Assembly (NCBI GenBank): GCA_022824265.1
Contig: JAJEAG010000024.1
Coordinates: 91,521 to 155,520 of the forward strand
Direction of reading: 5' to 3'
DNA length: 64,000 nt
Source of the DNA: Candidatus Poribacteria bacterium
GTDB taxonomy: Bacteria; Poribacteria; WGA-4E; WGA-3G
Numbering within the stretch: position 1 is the stretch's first letter; every line of letters starts with the position of its first letter. Position numbers and translations under genes: made by a program. Under the pieces are notes generated by a model that did not search any database, was not told the DNA's origin, and was given only the letters and a program-made list of their open reading frames with translations. This document shows positions 10,277-19,977 of this stretch, one piece after another.

Positions 10277-11068
10277 ATGGCTAACCTGAATTCATCACAA
10301 CTGCAAAATTGGAACAATAACGGGTTTTTGAAAATTCCTCGCTATTTCACTACAAATGAGATTGAGGAGATACAACAGTGGGTTTTAGAAATCTCTTCTT
10401 GGGAACCGATAAATGACAAGTGGATGCACCACTATGAATCCACTCCTGATGGACCACGTTTGTCTCGAACGGAAAATTTTGTCCCATTCCATGACAATAT
10501 GAGAATGACAGTTACATCTGGAAAAGTGATCAAAATTGTCTCAGAGTTAATGACTGAACCTACAGTTCTCTATAAAGAAAAAATCAACTACAAATACCCT
10601 GGCGGTGGTGGATATGCTGCCCACCAAGATGCTCCCGCTTATGAATTTATTGATTTTCATATCACATGTCTGATTTCTGTGGATTCAGCGACTCCTGATA
10701 GTGGTTGTCTCTATTTTGCATCAGGTAGACATCAGGAAGGATTCATCGCGCTTGACGAAAAGGGTTGTGTCTCTCCTGAAACTGCCGTAACAATGTCTTG
10801 GCAGCCTGTTCCAACAAAACCAGGTGATATACTACTGTTCGGTTCTTATATTCCACACAAAAGTCCACCTAACCATTCAAATGAACCAAGACGGATCATA
10901 TATCTCACATATAACGCAAAATCCCAAGGTGATTGGCGTGAGAAGTATTATGCTGACAAGAGAGAAGCATTCTCACAATACGCAGCAGATAGTTCAAAAA
11001 GAGATAAACAAATTAGCAAAATTGCACATTTTCGAGGGAATATCATAGAAAATGCAGAATTTGATTGA
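10277..11068 (+). CDS. PhnY/TmpA-like Fe(II)/2OG dioxygenase (PhyH fold), probable organophosphonate hydroxylase
   Basis: 'LYKEKINYKYPGGGGYAAHQDAPAY' and adjacency to a PhnZ-like HD oxygenase. Confidence 0.72.
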   Translation: MANLNSSQLQNWNNNGFLKIPRYFTTNEIEEIQQWVLEISSWEPINDKWMHHYESTPDGPRLSRTENFVPFHDNMRMTVTSGKVIKIVSELMTEPTVLYKEKINYKYPGGGGYAAHQDAPAYEFIDFHITCLISVDSATPDSGCLYFASGRHQEGFIALDEKGCVSPETAVTMSWQPVPTKPGDILLFGSYIPHKSPPNHSNEPRRIIYLTYNAKSQGDWREKYYADKREAFSQYAADSSKRDKQISKIAHFRGNIIENAEFD

Positions 11069-11648
11069 TTACACTTTAAAACACGAATTGAACACTGCAA
11101 CCCGACAACAGAAAATCCACATTCTGTTTAACTATATGGAAAAACGTGGACAGTCGTTTTACGACGAAGTCGTTACTCAGTTGGAACATGCATTGCAATG
11201 TGCTGCGCTTGCAAGACGAAATAGCGCATCTCCTGAACAAATTACGAGTGCATTACTCCACGATATAGGACATTTTATCTTAGATGAACACAATGCTGAT
11301 ATTGACTTTCTTGAGACAGACCTGAACCATGAGGAAATTGGTGCTGAATATCTTGAACCTTTTTTCCCTAATGCTGTTACAACACCAATTCGGTTACATG
11401 TGCCAGCAAAAAGATACTTATGCTCTGTTGATACCACATATTACGATGGATTATCCGATGCATCAAAACGTAGTCTAAAGGTACAAGGGGGTCTCATGTC
11501 AGATGAAGAACAACTGGATTTTGAAAAAATACCGCACTATCAAGATGCACTCACATTGCGTAAGTGGGACGATCAGGCTAAAGTTAGGGATTTAGAGACA
11601 GATGGGTTAGAAACTTACCGAGAGATCGTTCTTCAGTGTTTAAGATAA
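11052..11648 (+). CDS. PhnZ/TmpB-like HD-domain mixed-valent diiron oxygenase (phosphonate degradation HDIG protein)
   Basis: 'QLEHALQCA', 'ALLHDIGH', 'NHEEIGAEYL', 'RLHVPAKRYLC', 'SLKVQGGLMSDEE', 'ALTLRKWDDQAKV' are family hallmarks. Overlaps the upstream gene by 17 nt. Confidence 0.85.
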   Translation: MQNLIDYTLKHELNTATRQQKIHILFNYMEKRGQSFYDEVVTQLEHALQCAALARRNSASPEQITSALLHDIGHFILDEHNADIDFLETDLNHEEIGAEYLEPFFPNAVTTPIRLHVPAKRYLCSVDTTYYDGLSDASKRSLKVQGGLMSDEEQLDFEKIPHYQDALTLRKWDDQAKVRDLETDGLETYREIVLQCLR

Positions 11649-11703
11649 GATACATTTTGATATACAATCAATGTGCGTATATATTTGATATATAACAGAA
11701 GGA

Positions 11704-12390
11704 ATGATTATGAACTACGAAGCAATTGAATCTAAATTTATTGCTACGCCAGAAAAAGGTGAGGTATCATCCCTATTCATACGACCAGACAACGCAGAAT
11801 GGTTATTAGTGCTGGGACATGGCTCAGGTACAAATATGCGAAGCTCAACTCTCCAAACCATTTCTGAACGATTAGCAGATATAGACATCGCAACATTCCG
11901 TTATCAGTTTCCCTATATGGAACGCGGTGGAGGAGGAAGAGAATCTGAAGCAGTCGCTCTTCAAACTGTCAAATCCGCAGCTGCCGCTGCACATGAAGCA
12001 GCAAACGATCTCTTAATCCTTGTCGGTGGACATTCATATAGTGGTCGCATGTCTTCAATGTCCGCAGCAAAAGAACCAATTGAAAATGTAAAAGGTCTTG
12101 TGTTTTTCGCATTTCCGTTGCATCCTTCTGGCAAAGAAGGAACAGAACGTGCAGAACATCTTTCTGATGTCACAATTCCAATGCTGTTCCTTTCAGGCAC
12201 ACGTGATAAGTTAGCAAAACTGGAGTTGTTGGAACCGGTATGTGAAAAACTTGGTGATATTGCAACCTTACATTTGCTGGACACTGCTGATCACGGATTC
12301 AAAACCCTAAAACGTTCACGCAAATCAGATGAGGATGTCTTCGTTGAAATGGCAAGAGTTTTGAAGGAGTGGATAGATACTCTGGATTAA
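11704..12390 (+). CDS. Alpha/beta hydrolase (KANL3/Tex30, dienelactone hydrolase-like)
   Basis: 'WLLVLGHGSGTNM', 'GGHSYSGRMSS', 'LSGTRDKLA', 'DTADHGF'. Confidence 0.75.
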   Translation: MIMNYEAIESKFIATPEKGEVSSLFIRPDNAEWLLVLGHGSGTNMRSSTLQTISERLADIDIATFRYQFPYMERGGGGRESEAVALQTVKSAAAAAHEAANDLLILVGGHSYSGRMSSMSAAKEPIENVKGLVFFAFPLHPSGKEGTERAEHLSDVTIPMLFLSGTRDKLAKLELLEPVCEKLGDIATLHLLDTADHGFKTLKRSRKSDEDVFVEMARVLKEWIDTLD

Positions 12391-12446
12391 TACTGGGTGT
12401 TGAATAAACAGAAAACAAAATCAACAAAGGAGAATATGAACCATAT

Positions 12447-12665
12447 TTAGAATAATCCTCTGTTTGGATAATCAAACTCGTAAATTCTTCCATTTCGTTC
12501 CATAGAGAGGACTCCAATGGGACACCCTTTAACACATTTCATGCAATCAATACATTTCGGTTGGTCTATTTTCAAATGTGTGTCTATCAAATCTATAATA
12601 TTAACAGGACAGACCGCGACACATGCCCCACAATAAACGCATAGTTCTTCTTTGATATGAATCAT
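12447..12665 (-). CDS. 2x[4Fe-4S] ferredoxin-type protein
   Basis: CVYCGACVAVCP and CIDCMKCVKGCP clusters. Confidence 0.85.
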   Translation of the reverse strand: MIHIKEELCVYCGACVAVCPVNIIDLIDTHLKIDQPKCIDCMKCVKGCPIGVLSMERNGRIYEFDYPNRGLF

Positions 12666-12740
12666 TACTTACCTCAGAATAATTGCTTTTTTTTAAACAA
12701 CATAATAACGTGAGTTTGATAAATCAGGTTTTTGGACTCT

Positions 12741-12765
12741 GCAGAATGCGCGTTTGGCATTCTGC
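12741..12765. other. 9-bp perfect hairpin in the uvrA/ferredoxin intergenic region
   Basis: GCAGAATGC / GCATTCTGC with a 7-nt loop. Confidence 0.4.
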
Positions 12766-12838
12766 ATTGGTTAGAAACCGCACCTACCAGGGAGGGTGAA
12801 CATATTTTTGGATTTCACTATAAAATATAACTTTCCCT

Positions 12839-15800
12839 TTACAAAACATCCTGAAGAAAACGTGCTGTATGTGAATCTTTTATCTCTGCAACATCTTCAG
12901 GGGTTCCCATCGCGACAAGATAGCCACCCTCATCGCTACCCTCAGGACCTAAATCAATAATCCAATCCGCAGATTTTATCACATCCAAGTTGTGTTCAAC
13001 AGCAACAATCGTATTTCCTGCATCTACAAGTTTATTCAACACATTAAGCAGTTTTTGGACATCATCAAAATGCAATCCTGTAGTAGGTTCATCCATTATA
13101 TAGAGTGTGGTTCCAGTTTGTCGTCGTGCAAGTTCCTTTGCAAGTTTCACACGTTGTGCCTCACCACCTGATAACGTAGTCGCTGCTTGTCCTAATTGGA
13201 TATAATCCAAACCCACATCAGCTAATGTTTGGAGGGGTTTCTTAATTCTCGCAATGTTGCTGAATAATTCTAAAGCTTCCTGTACTGTCATCTGTAATAC
13301 TTCAGCGATGTTTTTACCCTTATAACGCACTTCAAGAGTTTCAGCATTATATCCTGTGTTGTTACAATTTTCACAAGGTATCCATACATCTGGTAGAAAA
13401 TGCATCTCAACACGATTGAAACGTTGTCCATCACAGACCTCGCACTGTCCATACGAGAGATTAAAACTGAAACGTCCTCTATTAAATCCACGGAGTTTTG
13501 CATCTGGCAGATCAGCATATAGTTCTCTAATTTTCGTAAAAATATCTGTATAAGTAGCAGGATTTGATCGAGGTGTTTCACCTATTGGTTTTTGATCAAT
13601 ATGGATTAGTCTTTCAATTGGTGTGGTACCCTGAATACTGTCATATTTCGCTTTTCCATAAGGATTATCTGCCCTCTCGTCTCCTTTTTTTATTGATTTA
13701 CGAGTGTCTAAAGCAGGTCTGAGTGTTCCTTCAATAAGTGAACTTTTACCACAACCAGATACTCCTGTAACACATGTCAATGTTCCGTACGGTATTTGTA
13801 TATCAATATTCTTTAGGTTGTTTGTTTTTGCTCCTAATAATTTCAACCATTTTCCTGATCCTTTCCGACGAACAGCAGGAACAGGTATACGCAATTCATC
13901 AGAAAGATATGCTTGTGTCAATCCTTTAGTGTGTGTTGTTTTTTCAACTGCAGTAGAATCTTCTGTATCATCGGATTGTTTCTTCGTTGGACAAGATAAC
14001 AGATCGCCATTGGTAAAAGCTTCTGGTGTCCCTATAGCAACTATTTCACCGCCTTGTTTACCCGCTTTAGGACCAAAATCTATAACATGATCAGATGAAA
14101 GTATAGTATCTTTATCGTGCTCAACAACAAGTACACTATTTCCAATATCACGCAAATCTTTCATCGCAAGAATCAGACGTTCCTGGTCACGCGGATGTAA
14201 TCCAATACTCGGTTCATCAAGAATATAAGTTACACCTGTGAGTCCGGTTCCAAGCTGACTTGCAAGACGTATTCTACGTATTTCACCCCCTGAGAGTGTT
14301 GGCGCAGGTCTATCCAAACCAAGATAACCAAGACCAATATCCTCCAAGAACTTTAAACGAATCTGAATTTGTCGTAGCAATTGTGCTTCAAATTCAGGTG
14401 AGGTATGGGTGTGGAGTGTTGGATGTGTTGCTCTTGATGTAGAAACATCTCTGACCTGATTTTTCGCTGCAGCTGCTTCCTCTGCTCCAGCAGATGTCGT
14501 CAGATGTTTTTCAATATCCTCAATACGTGTATTAAAGAATGTATTGATATCGGATATTGACATAGCCATGAGTTCAGCAATTGTTTTATCTGAAAATCGG
14601 ACATTACGTGGAAATTCATTCAACCTTGTTCCATCACAGTCTTCACAGATTTCATTGTTTTTTGTTAGAAGCTTACCGATACCGTCACAAGAACTACACC
14701 CTCCCAATTTATTATTAAAAGAAAAGTGTCGAGGTGTTAATTGAGGGAAATTCTGACCACAATTTGAACACATTGCATGTTCACTAAAGAAAAACCTTTT
14801 AGAATTCCCTTTACTTACCTCCTCTTCAACAATAACAAAACCTTCACTTTCTATGAGTGCTAATTCAATTGCTTCGGTGAAACGACTCATTTCCTCATCA
14901 ATTAGTTTAAGACGGTCTATCACGAGAAAGACTTCATGTCGTCTACGTTTGTTTATAACAGGTGCTTCATCAAGCCGAAATATTTCACCATCTATTTGTA
15001 CACGCGCATATCCCATTCTCTGCAATCTGCGAAACGCATCCGAATAATCCTCATTTCCTTTTAAGCCGGGGATACTTTCAGTCCCTATTACAACTTCAGA
15101 TTCAGTCATCCGAGAAAGGTTATCCGAGATTTTCTGGATGTTTCGTATCTGGAAGTTTGTAAGCGGAGATAAGATATCCACTCTTTTTTCTTTGACAAGT
15201 TGAAAAACTTGTTCAACAATCTGTTGTGCGGTCTGAGGATGAACTACTTCCTGACATGTCGGACAATGTGGTTGTCCCCATCTTGCATAGAGCGTGCGTA
15301 GACCATCATGGATCTCGGTAATTGTCGCAACTATAGAGCGCGGATTCTGACTTGGACTTGAGTGTGTAATCGCTATCGCTGGCGATAATCCTTCTATTTT
15401 CGATACTTTTGGTTTTTCCATACTCCCTATAAACTGACGCGCATAGGTGCTAAGTGTCTCAATATATCGTCGTTGTCCTTCTGCATATATTGTATCAAGC
15501 GCAAGCGATGTTTTACCTGAACCACTAACACCTGTAAATGCAGTTAATTTTTGGTGTGGGATTTCAATATCAATGCTCTTAAGATTGTTTTCTTCTGCTC
15601 CCTGGACCATTATTGACTTCAAAGTTTGAGATTGTGTATTTTCAAGTACGGATTGTAGCATACCACCGTTATCTGTTTTTACGGATTTATTATCAATAGA
15701 TTTCCAAAGATCATATTCACCCTGCAGTGCTTTACCTGTATATGACTCAGGAATAGCTGAAACTTCTTCAGGTGTTCCCACAGCAACAATTTTACCACCA

Positions 15801-18589
15801 CCAACACCGCCCTCCGGACCTAAATCAATCAGATAATCTGCAGAATTAATTACCTCAAGGTTGTGTTCAACTACTACAACAGTATTACCATCATCAACTA
15901 ATCTGTGCAGAATTGTCAGCAATTTATTTACATCGTCAAAGTGTAAACCTGTCGTAGGTTCATCAAGGATATAGAGAGTTTTACCAGTACTACGTTTTGA
16001 GAGTTCTTTTGATAGTTTAATACGTTGTGCTTCTCCCCCTGACAATGTAGGAGCAGGTTGACCAAGTTTGATATAATCCAAACCTACATCGTGTAGTAGT
16101 TGTAATCCTCTGGAAATTTTTGGTAAATCAGCGAAATGTTGAAGTGCAGTATCAATGTCCATTTCAAGCACATCTGAAATGTTTTTCTCTTTATATTTTA
16201 TCGCAAGTGTTTCATTGTTATACCGTTTTCCATTACAAACATCACATTCTACCCAGACATCTGCAAGAATACCCATGTCGATTTTTTTAGCACCATTACC
16301 AGAACATGCTTCACATCTTCCACCTGGCACATTAAAACTAAACCGTCCCGGTTTATACCCTCGTAGTTTAGCATCAGGTAGGTTAGTATAGAAGGATCGA
16401 ATTGCATCAAATACTTTCGTATAAGTTGCCGGATTTGATCGAGGCGTACGTCCTATTGGTGCCATATTGATATTTATTATTTTATCTATGACATCAGATA
16501 CCTCAACAATTTCATCATCTATTATACCTTGAATCTTGTCATAGTCTCCTGGTACAGTCTTTGCTCGCATAAGGTCTCTGGCAAGTGCACAATATAGAAT
16601 ATCGTGTATAAGTGAACTTTTCCCAGAACCACTCACACCTGTTACACAACAGAGAGTTCCTAAAGGTATTTTGGGGCTTATTTCTTTTAAGTTGTTCTGT
16701 CGCGCGCTGCAGATTTGCACCCATTTATCACCGGTAACACGACGCGACTCTGGATGAACTATCTCCTTATCACCTCTAAGATATTGCGCAGTTAATGAGT
16801 CTGTACTCTTTATGATTTGGTCAGGTGTTCCTATACCTGTTATCTCACCACCACGTAAGCCAGCACCAGGACCAAAATCAACTATCATATCTGCAACTAA
16901 CATTGTTGCTTCATCATGTTCAACAACAATTACTGTATTACCTTGATTGCGGAGATTCATAAGTGTTTTTAGCAGTCCCGCATGGTCGCGTGGGTGTAAA
17001 CCTATACTCGGTTCATCAAGAACATAAGTTACATCGCGTAAACCAGCACCAACTTGACTCGCTAACCTTATCCGTTGCGCTTCCCCACCTGATAATGTCG
17101 GTGCTGACCGTGACAATGTTAGGTAACCTAATCCGACATCCATTAGAAATCCAAGACGAGAACGTATTTCTTTCAACAACTCAACAGCAATGAATGCCTG
17201 TTTTTCTTGAAGTTCAAGGGTATTAAAATAGTTAGAAGTGTCTTGAATGGACATATCCAGAACTTCAGTGATATTCGTTCCATCAATTGTCACACACTGC
17301 ACTACCTGTTTTAAACGGGTACCGTTACACTCTTGACAAGGCATCTTGATAAAGTAATCAGGAAGATATGAATCCCCATCTTCATCAACATCCAACGAGA
17401 AATATTGTTGTTCATGGGCAGGAATGAGTCCTTGAAATCTACCTCTGAATTTTTGACTACGTTTCCTATATTGAGAAGGTTTTGAAAATGTGAGAACAGT
17501 ATCACCAGTACCATAAAGAATCGCGTGTTGTTGTTCAGGTGTCAGGTCTTTCCAAGGAGTATCTTGATTGAATCCAAGATGTTCTGATAACGTTTGGATT
17601 ACTATTTTTTCATTCTGTCCCGGATTCCCCCATAAAAGTAAGGCACCATCTAAAATACACTTATTTTCATCTCCAACGACTAATTTAGGAGAAATCGCCA
17701 TTTGTAAGCCTAATCCACGACAATGTTCACACATTCCATAGGGACTGTTGAATGAAAAATGACGGGGTTCAGGAACATCATAACTAATCTGACAATTCAT
17801 ACATGTATGTTGTCTGCTAAATAGTAGATCCTTACCTTCTTGTGCTTTTTGTGAGGTGTTGCTGTCTGAAGACACAACATTGACTATAAGACTATCATCT
17901 CCCAGAGAAAGCGCAGTTTCAACTGCTTCAGCAACACGACTATGTATGTTTTCCTTTATGATAATTCTATCTATTACGAGATCTATGTTGTGTCGTTGAT
18001 TTGGATTGAGTGCAATATTGGAACTGATTTCATGCACTTCACCGTCAATTCGCGCACGTACAAACCCCATTTTTCGTGCATCTGATAATTCTTTTCTATA
18101 CTCACCACGCCTGCCTTTAACGATAGGTGCTAATATCATTAGACGAGTACGTGGTGGAAAACTAAGGATGTGTGAGACGATGTCAGCAATTGTTTGTGAC
18201 CCTACCAACTCTCCACATTCAAGACAGTGGAATTCACCTGCGCGAGCAAATAACACACGAAGATAGTCATAGATTTCGGTTACGGTAGCTACCGTTGAAC
18301 GAGGATTGTGACCTGATGAACCTTGATCAATAGCAATGGAAGGTGACAAACCTACAATCTTGTCAACTTCGGCTTTACCGAGTTGACCTAAAAACTGACG
18401 CGCGTATGCTGAGAGGGATTCAATATATCGTCGTTGTCCTTCTGCATACAGTGTATCTATCGCAAGTGATGATTTTCCTGAACCACTTACTCCAGTGAAG
18501 ACTATAAGTTTATCTTTGGGAAGTCGTATATCTATATTTTTTAAGTTGTGTTCACGCGCGCCGTATACTTCAATTGACGCTTCTGCCAT
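12839..18589 (-). CDS. uvrA: Double-length (tandem fused) excinuclease ABC subunit A
   Basis: Four Walker A motifs (GVSGSGKSSL, GVSGSGKSSL, GVSGSGKTSL, GVSGCGKSSL), repeated LSGGE signatures, 'YAEGQRRYIESLSAYARQF' twice; 1900+ aa. Start placed at MAEASIEVYGA. Confidence 0.95.
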   Translation of the reverse strand: MAEASIEVYGAREHNLKNIDIRLPKDKLIVFTGVSGSGKSSLAIDTLYAEGQRRYIESLSAYARQFLGQLGKAEVDKIVGLSPSIAIDQGSSGHNPRSTVATVTEIYDYLRVLFARAGEFHCLECGELVGSQTIADIVSHILSFPPRTRLMILAPIVKGRRGEYRKELSDARKMGFVRARIDGEVHEISSNIALNPNQRHNIDLVIDRIIIKENIHSRVAEAVETALSLGDDSLIVNVVSSDSNTSQKAQEGKDLLFSRQHTCMNCQISYDVPEPRHFSFNSPYGMCEHCRGLGLQMAISPKLVVGDENKCILDGALLLWGNPGQNEKIVIQTLSEHLGFNQDTPWKDLTPEQQHAILYGTGDTVLTFSKPSQYRKRSQKFRGRFQGLIPAHEQQYFSLDVDEDGDSYLPDYFIKMPCQECNGTRLKQVVQCVTIDGTNITEVLDMSIQDTSNYFNTLELQEKQAFIAVELLKEIRSRLGFLMDVGLGYLTLSRSAPTLSGGEAQRIRLASQVGAGLRDVTYVLDEPSIGLHPRDHAGLLKTLMNLRNQGNTVIVVEHDEATMLVADMIVDFGPGAGLRGGEITGIGTPDQIIKSTDSLTAQYLRGDKEIVHPESRRVTGDKWVQICSARQNNLKEISPKIPLGTLCCVTGVSGSGKSSLIHDILYCALARDLMRAKTVPGDYDKIQGIIDDEIVEVSDVIDKIININMAPIGRTPRSNPATYTKVFDAIRSFYTNLPDAKLRGYKPGRFSFNVPGGRCEACSGNGAKKIDMGILADVWVECDVCNGKRYNNETLAIKYKEKNISDVLEMDIDTALQHFADLPKISRGLQLLHDVGLDYIKLGQPAPTLSGGEAQRIKLSKELSKRSTGKTLYILDEPTTGLHFDDVNKLLTILHRLVDDGNTVVVVEHNLEVINSADYLIDLGPEGGVGGGKIVAVGTPEEVSAIPESYTGKALQGEYDLWKSIDNKSVKTDNGGMLQSVLENTQSQTLKSIMVQGAEENNLKSIDIEIPHQKLTAFTGVSGSGKTSLALDTIYAEGQRRYIETLSTYARQFIGSMEKPKVSKIEGLSPAIAITHSSPSQNPRSIVATITEIHDGLRTLYARWGQPHCPTCQEVVHPQTAQQIVEQVFQLVKEKRVDILSPLTNFQIRNIQKISDNLSRMTESEVVIGTESIPGLKGNEDYSDAFRRLQRMGYARVQIDGEIFRLDEAPVINKRRRHEVFLVIDRLKLIDEEMSRFTEAIELALIESEGFVIVEEEVSKGNSKRFFFSEHAMCSNCGQNFPQLTPRHFSFNNKLGGCSSCDGIGKLLTKNNEICEDCDGTRLNEFPRNVRFSDKTIAELMAMSISDINTFFNTRIEDIEKHLTTSAGAEEAAAAKNQVRDVSTSRATHPTLHTHTSPEFEAQLLRQIQIRLKFLEDIGLGYLGLDRPAPTLSGGEIRRIRLASQLGTGLTGVTYILDEPSIGLHPRDQERLILAMKDLRDIGNSVLVVEHDKDTILSSDHVIDFGPKAGKQGGEIVAIGTPEAFTNGDLLSCPTKKQSDDTEDSTAVEKTTHTKGLTQAYLSDELRIPVPAVRRKGSGKWLKLLGAKTNNLKNIDIQIPYGTLTCVTGVSGCGKSSLIEGTLRPALDTRKSIKKGDERADNPYGKAKYDSIQGTTPIERLIHIDQKPIGETPRSNPATYTDIFTKIRELYADLPDAKLRGFNRGRFSFNLSYGQCEVCDGQRFNRVEMHFLPDVWIPCENCNNTGYNAETLEVRYKGKNIAEVLQMTVQEALELFSNIARIKKPLQTLADVGLDYIQLGQAATTLSGGEAQRVKLAKELARRQTGTTLYIMDEPTTGLHFDDVQKLLNVLNKLVDAGNTIVAVEHNLDVIKSADWIIDLGPEGSDEGGYLVAMGTPEDVAEIKDSHTARFLQDVL

Positions 18590-18659
18590 AGTTGGATTCC
18601 TCAAAAAATGTCTGTTGGCTATCGGGACGATAGTTATTGCATTTTACTTTAAAATTATG

Positions 18660-19610
18660 TCAATCTAAAAAACCACCTAATTCTTTTAACTTACGTACAT
18701 CTCTCCGCCAGTCTGATTTTACTGTTACATATAATTCTAAAAATACACGTGAATCCAAAAATTTCTCAATTTCATGACGTGCTAATTCACCAACCCGTTT
18801 AATTAGTTTCCCACCCTTACCTATAATGATCTGCTTCTGGGTCTGTTTCTCAGTATATACAATTGCACGTATATATATAATTTCCTCTGAATTCTTGCGC
18901 AGTCTTTTTTCAAATTCCTCAACGACAACAGCAGTTGCATAAGGCACCTCACGTTGCGTGATGAGCATGATTTTCTCTCTAACTGTTTCCGAAATGAAAA
19001 ACCTTTCTGGCAAGTCACTGAGTTGGTCTTCAGGGAAATAGTGAGGACCGGGCAGTAAATATGATCTAACCTTATCAAGCAGCAAAGGAACACCATCACC
19101 TGTTTTAGCAGATATAGGTATCATCTCATCAAATTCAAACTTGTTTTGAAAGTCTTCAAATAGCGGTAAGAGTGATGGTTTATCCACCAAATCAACTTTG
19201 TTGAAAATCAGAATATTCTTACAATTTTTTGCTTTTGGTAACCGTTCAATTATCGTATTTTCTATCTTTTCATTACGGTGTGCAACATCAACAACAAAAA
19301 GAACTACATCAGCATCCCGTATCGCACCATAAGCAGTTCTTACCATCTCCGACTGCAAACGATACTTTGGATCCATCAATCCTGGTGTGTCAACAAATAC
19401 GATCTGATGTGTGTCTGTCGTAACAATACCCCGTATTTGATTACGAGTTGTCTGCGGTTTTGGTGTGACAATCGCTAATTTTTGTCCTAAGATTGTATTG
19501 AGGAGTGTGGATTTCCCTACATTCGGTGCACCGATGATGCTTACATAACCAGACCTAAATTCATCTACATCAGGTGAGTTTTCAGATCCTTGATTTGAGT
19601 CTTCTGACAT
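18660..19610 (-). CDS. era: GTPase Era
   Basis: GAPNVGKSTLLN, DTPG, NKVD, C-terminal KH domain 'IIGKGGKLIKRVGELARHEIEKFL'. Confidence 0.95.
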   Translation of the reverse strand: MSEDSNQGSENSPDVDEFRSGYVSIIGAPNVGKSTLLNTILGQKLAIVTPKPQTTRNQIRGIVTTDTHQIVFVDTPGLMDPKYRLQSEMVRTAYGAIRDADVVLFVVDVAHRNEKIENTIIERLPKAKNCKNILIFNKVDLVDKPSLLPLFEDFQNKFEFDEMIPISAKTGDGVPLLLDKVRSYLLPGPHYFPEDQLSDLPERFFISETVREKIMLITQREVPYATAVVVEEFEKRLRKNSEEIIYIRAIVYTEKQTQKQIIIGKGGKLIKRVGELARHEIEKFLDSRVFLELYVTVKSDWRRDVRKLKELGGFLD

Positions 19611-19662
19611 TTAGCTTTCCAATAGTGGTATTACTGCCACTGAATAAATGTGTTATCAATGC

Positions 19663-19944
19663 TTAAAGTGTATCTTTGTATTGTACCTTTGAACCTTCAC
19701 TATCCTTTGAAAAATCACGATCACACGAAGGACAAGTAGGAATGTCTGTCATAACCCTTAACCCACATCCTGGACATATCCGTCCCGGAAAAAACAACTT
19801 CCTACGATAACGCCGACCATCTTTATCAATTTCTGTGTAACTAAGAATACGAAAAAGAAACCATATAAATAAAACAGGGACAACGACAAAAAAGATAGCG
19901 AAAATATAAGGTATAAACTGAAATTGGTAGAAGAAGTATTCCAT
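19663..19944 (-). CDS. Small membrane protein with zinc ribbon
   Basis: N-terminal hydrophobic segment; CPGCG...CPSCD. Confidence 0.6.
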   Translation of the reverse strand: MEYFFYQFQFIPYIFAIFFVVVPVLFIWFLFRILSYTEIDKDGRRYRRKLFFPGRICPGCGLRVMTDIPTCPSCDRDFSKDSEGSKVQYKDTL

Positions 19945-19977
19945 GTTACTATTAGTAATATCCTGGAAATATATTAC

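Noticed and set aside
13288-18266. Many short ORFs within uvrA (e.g. 13704..14090, 16539..16724, 18006..18266)
   Set aside because: All are shadows of the conserved uvrA frame.
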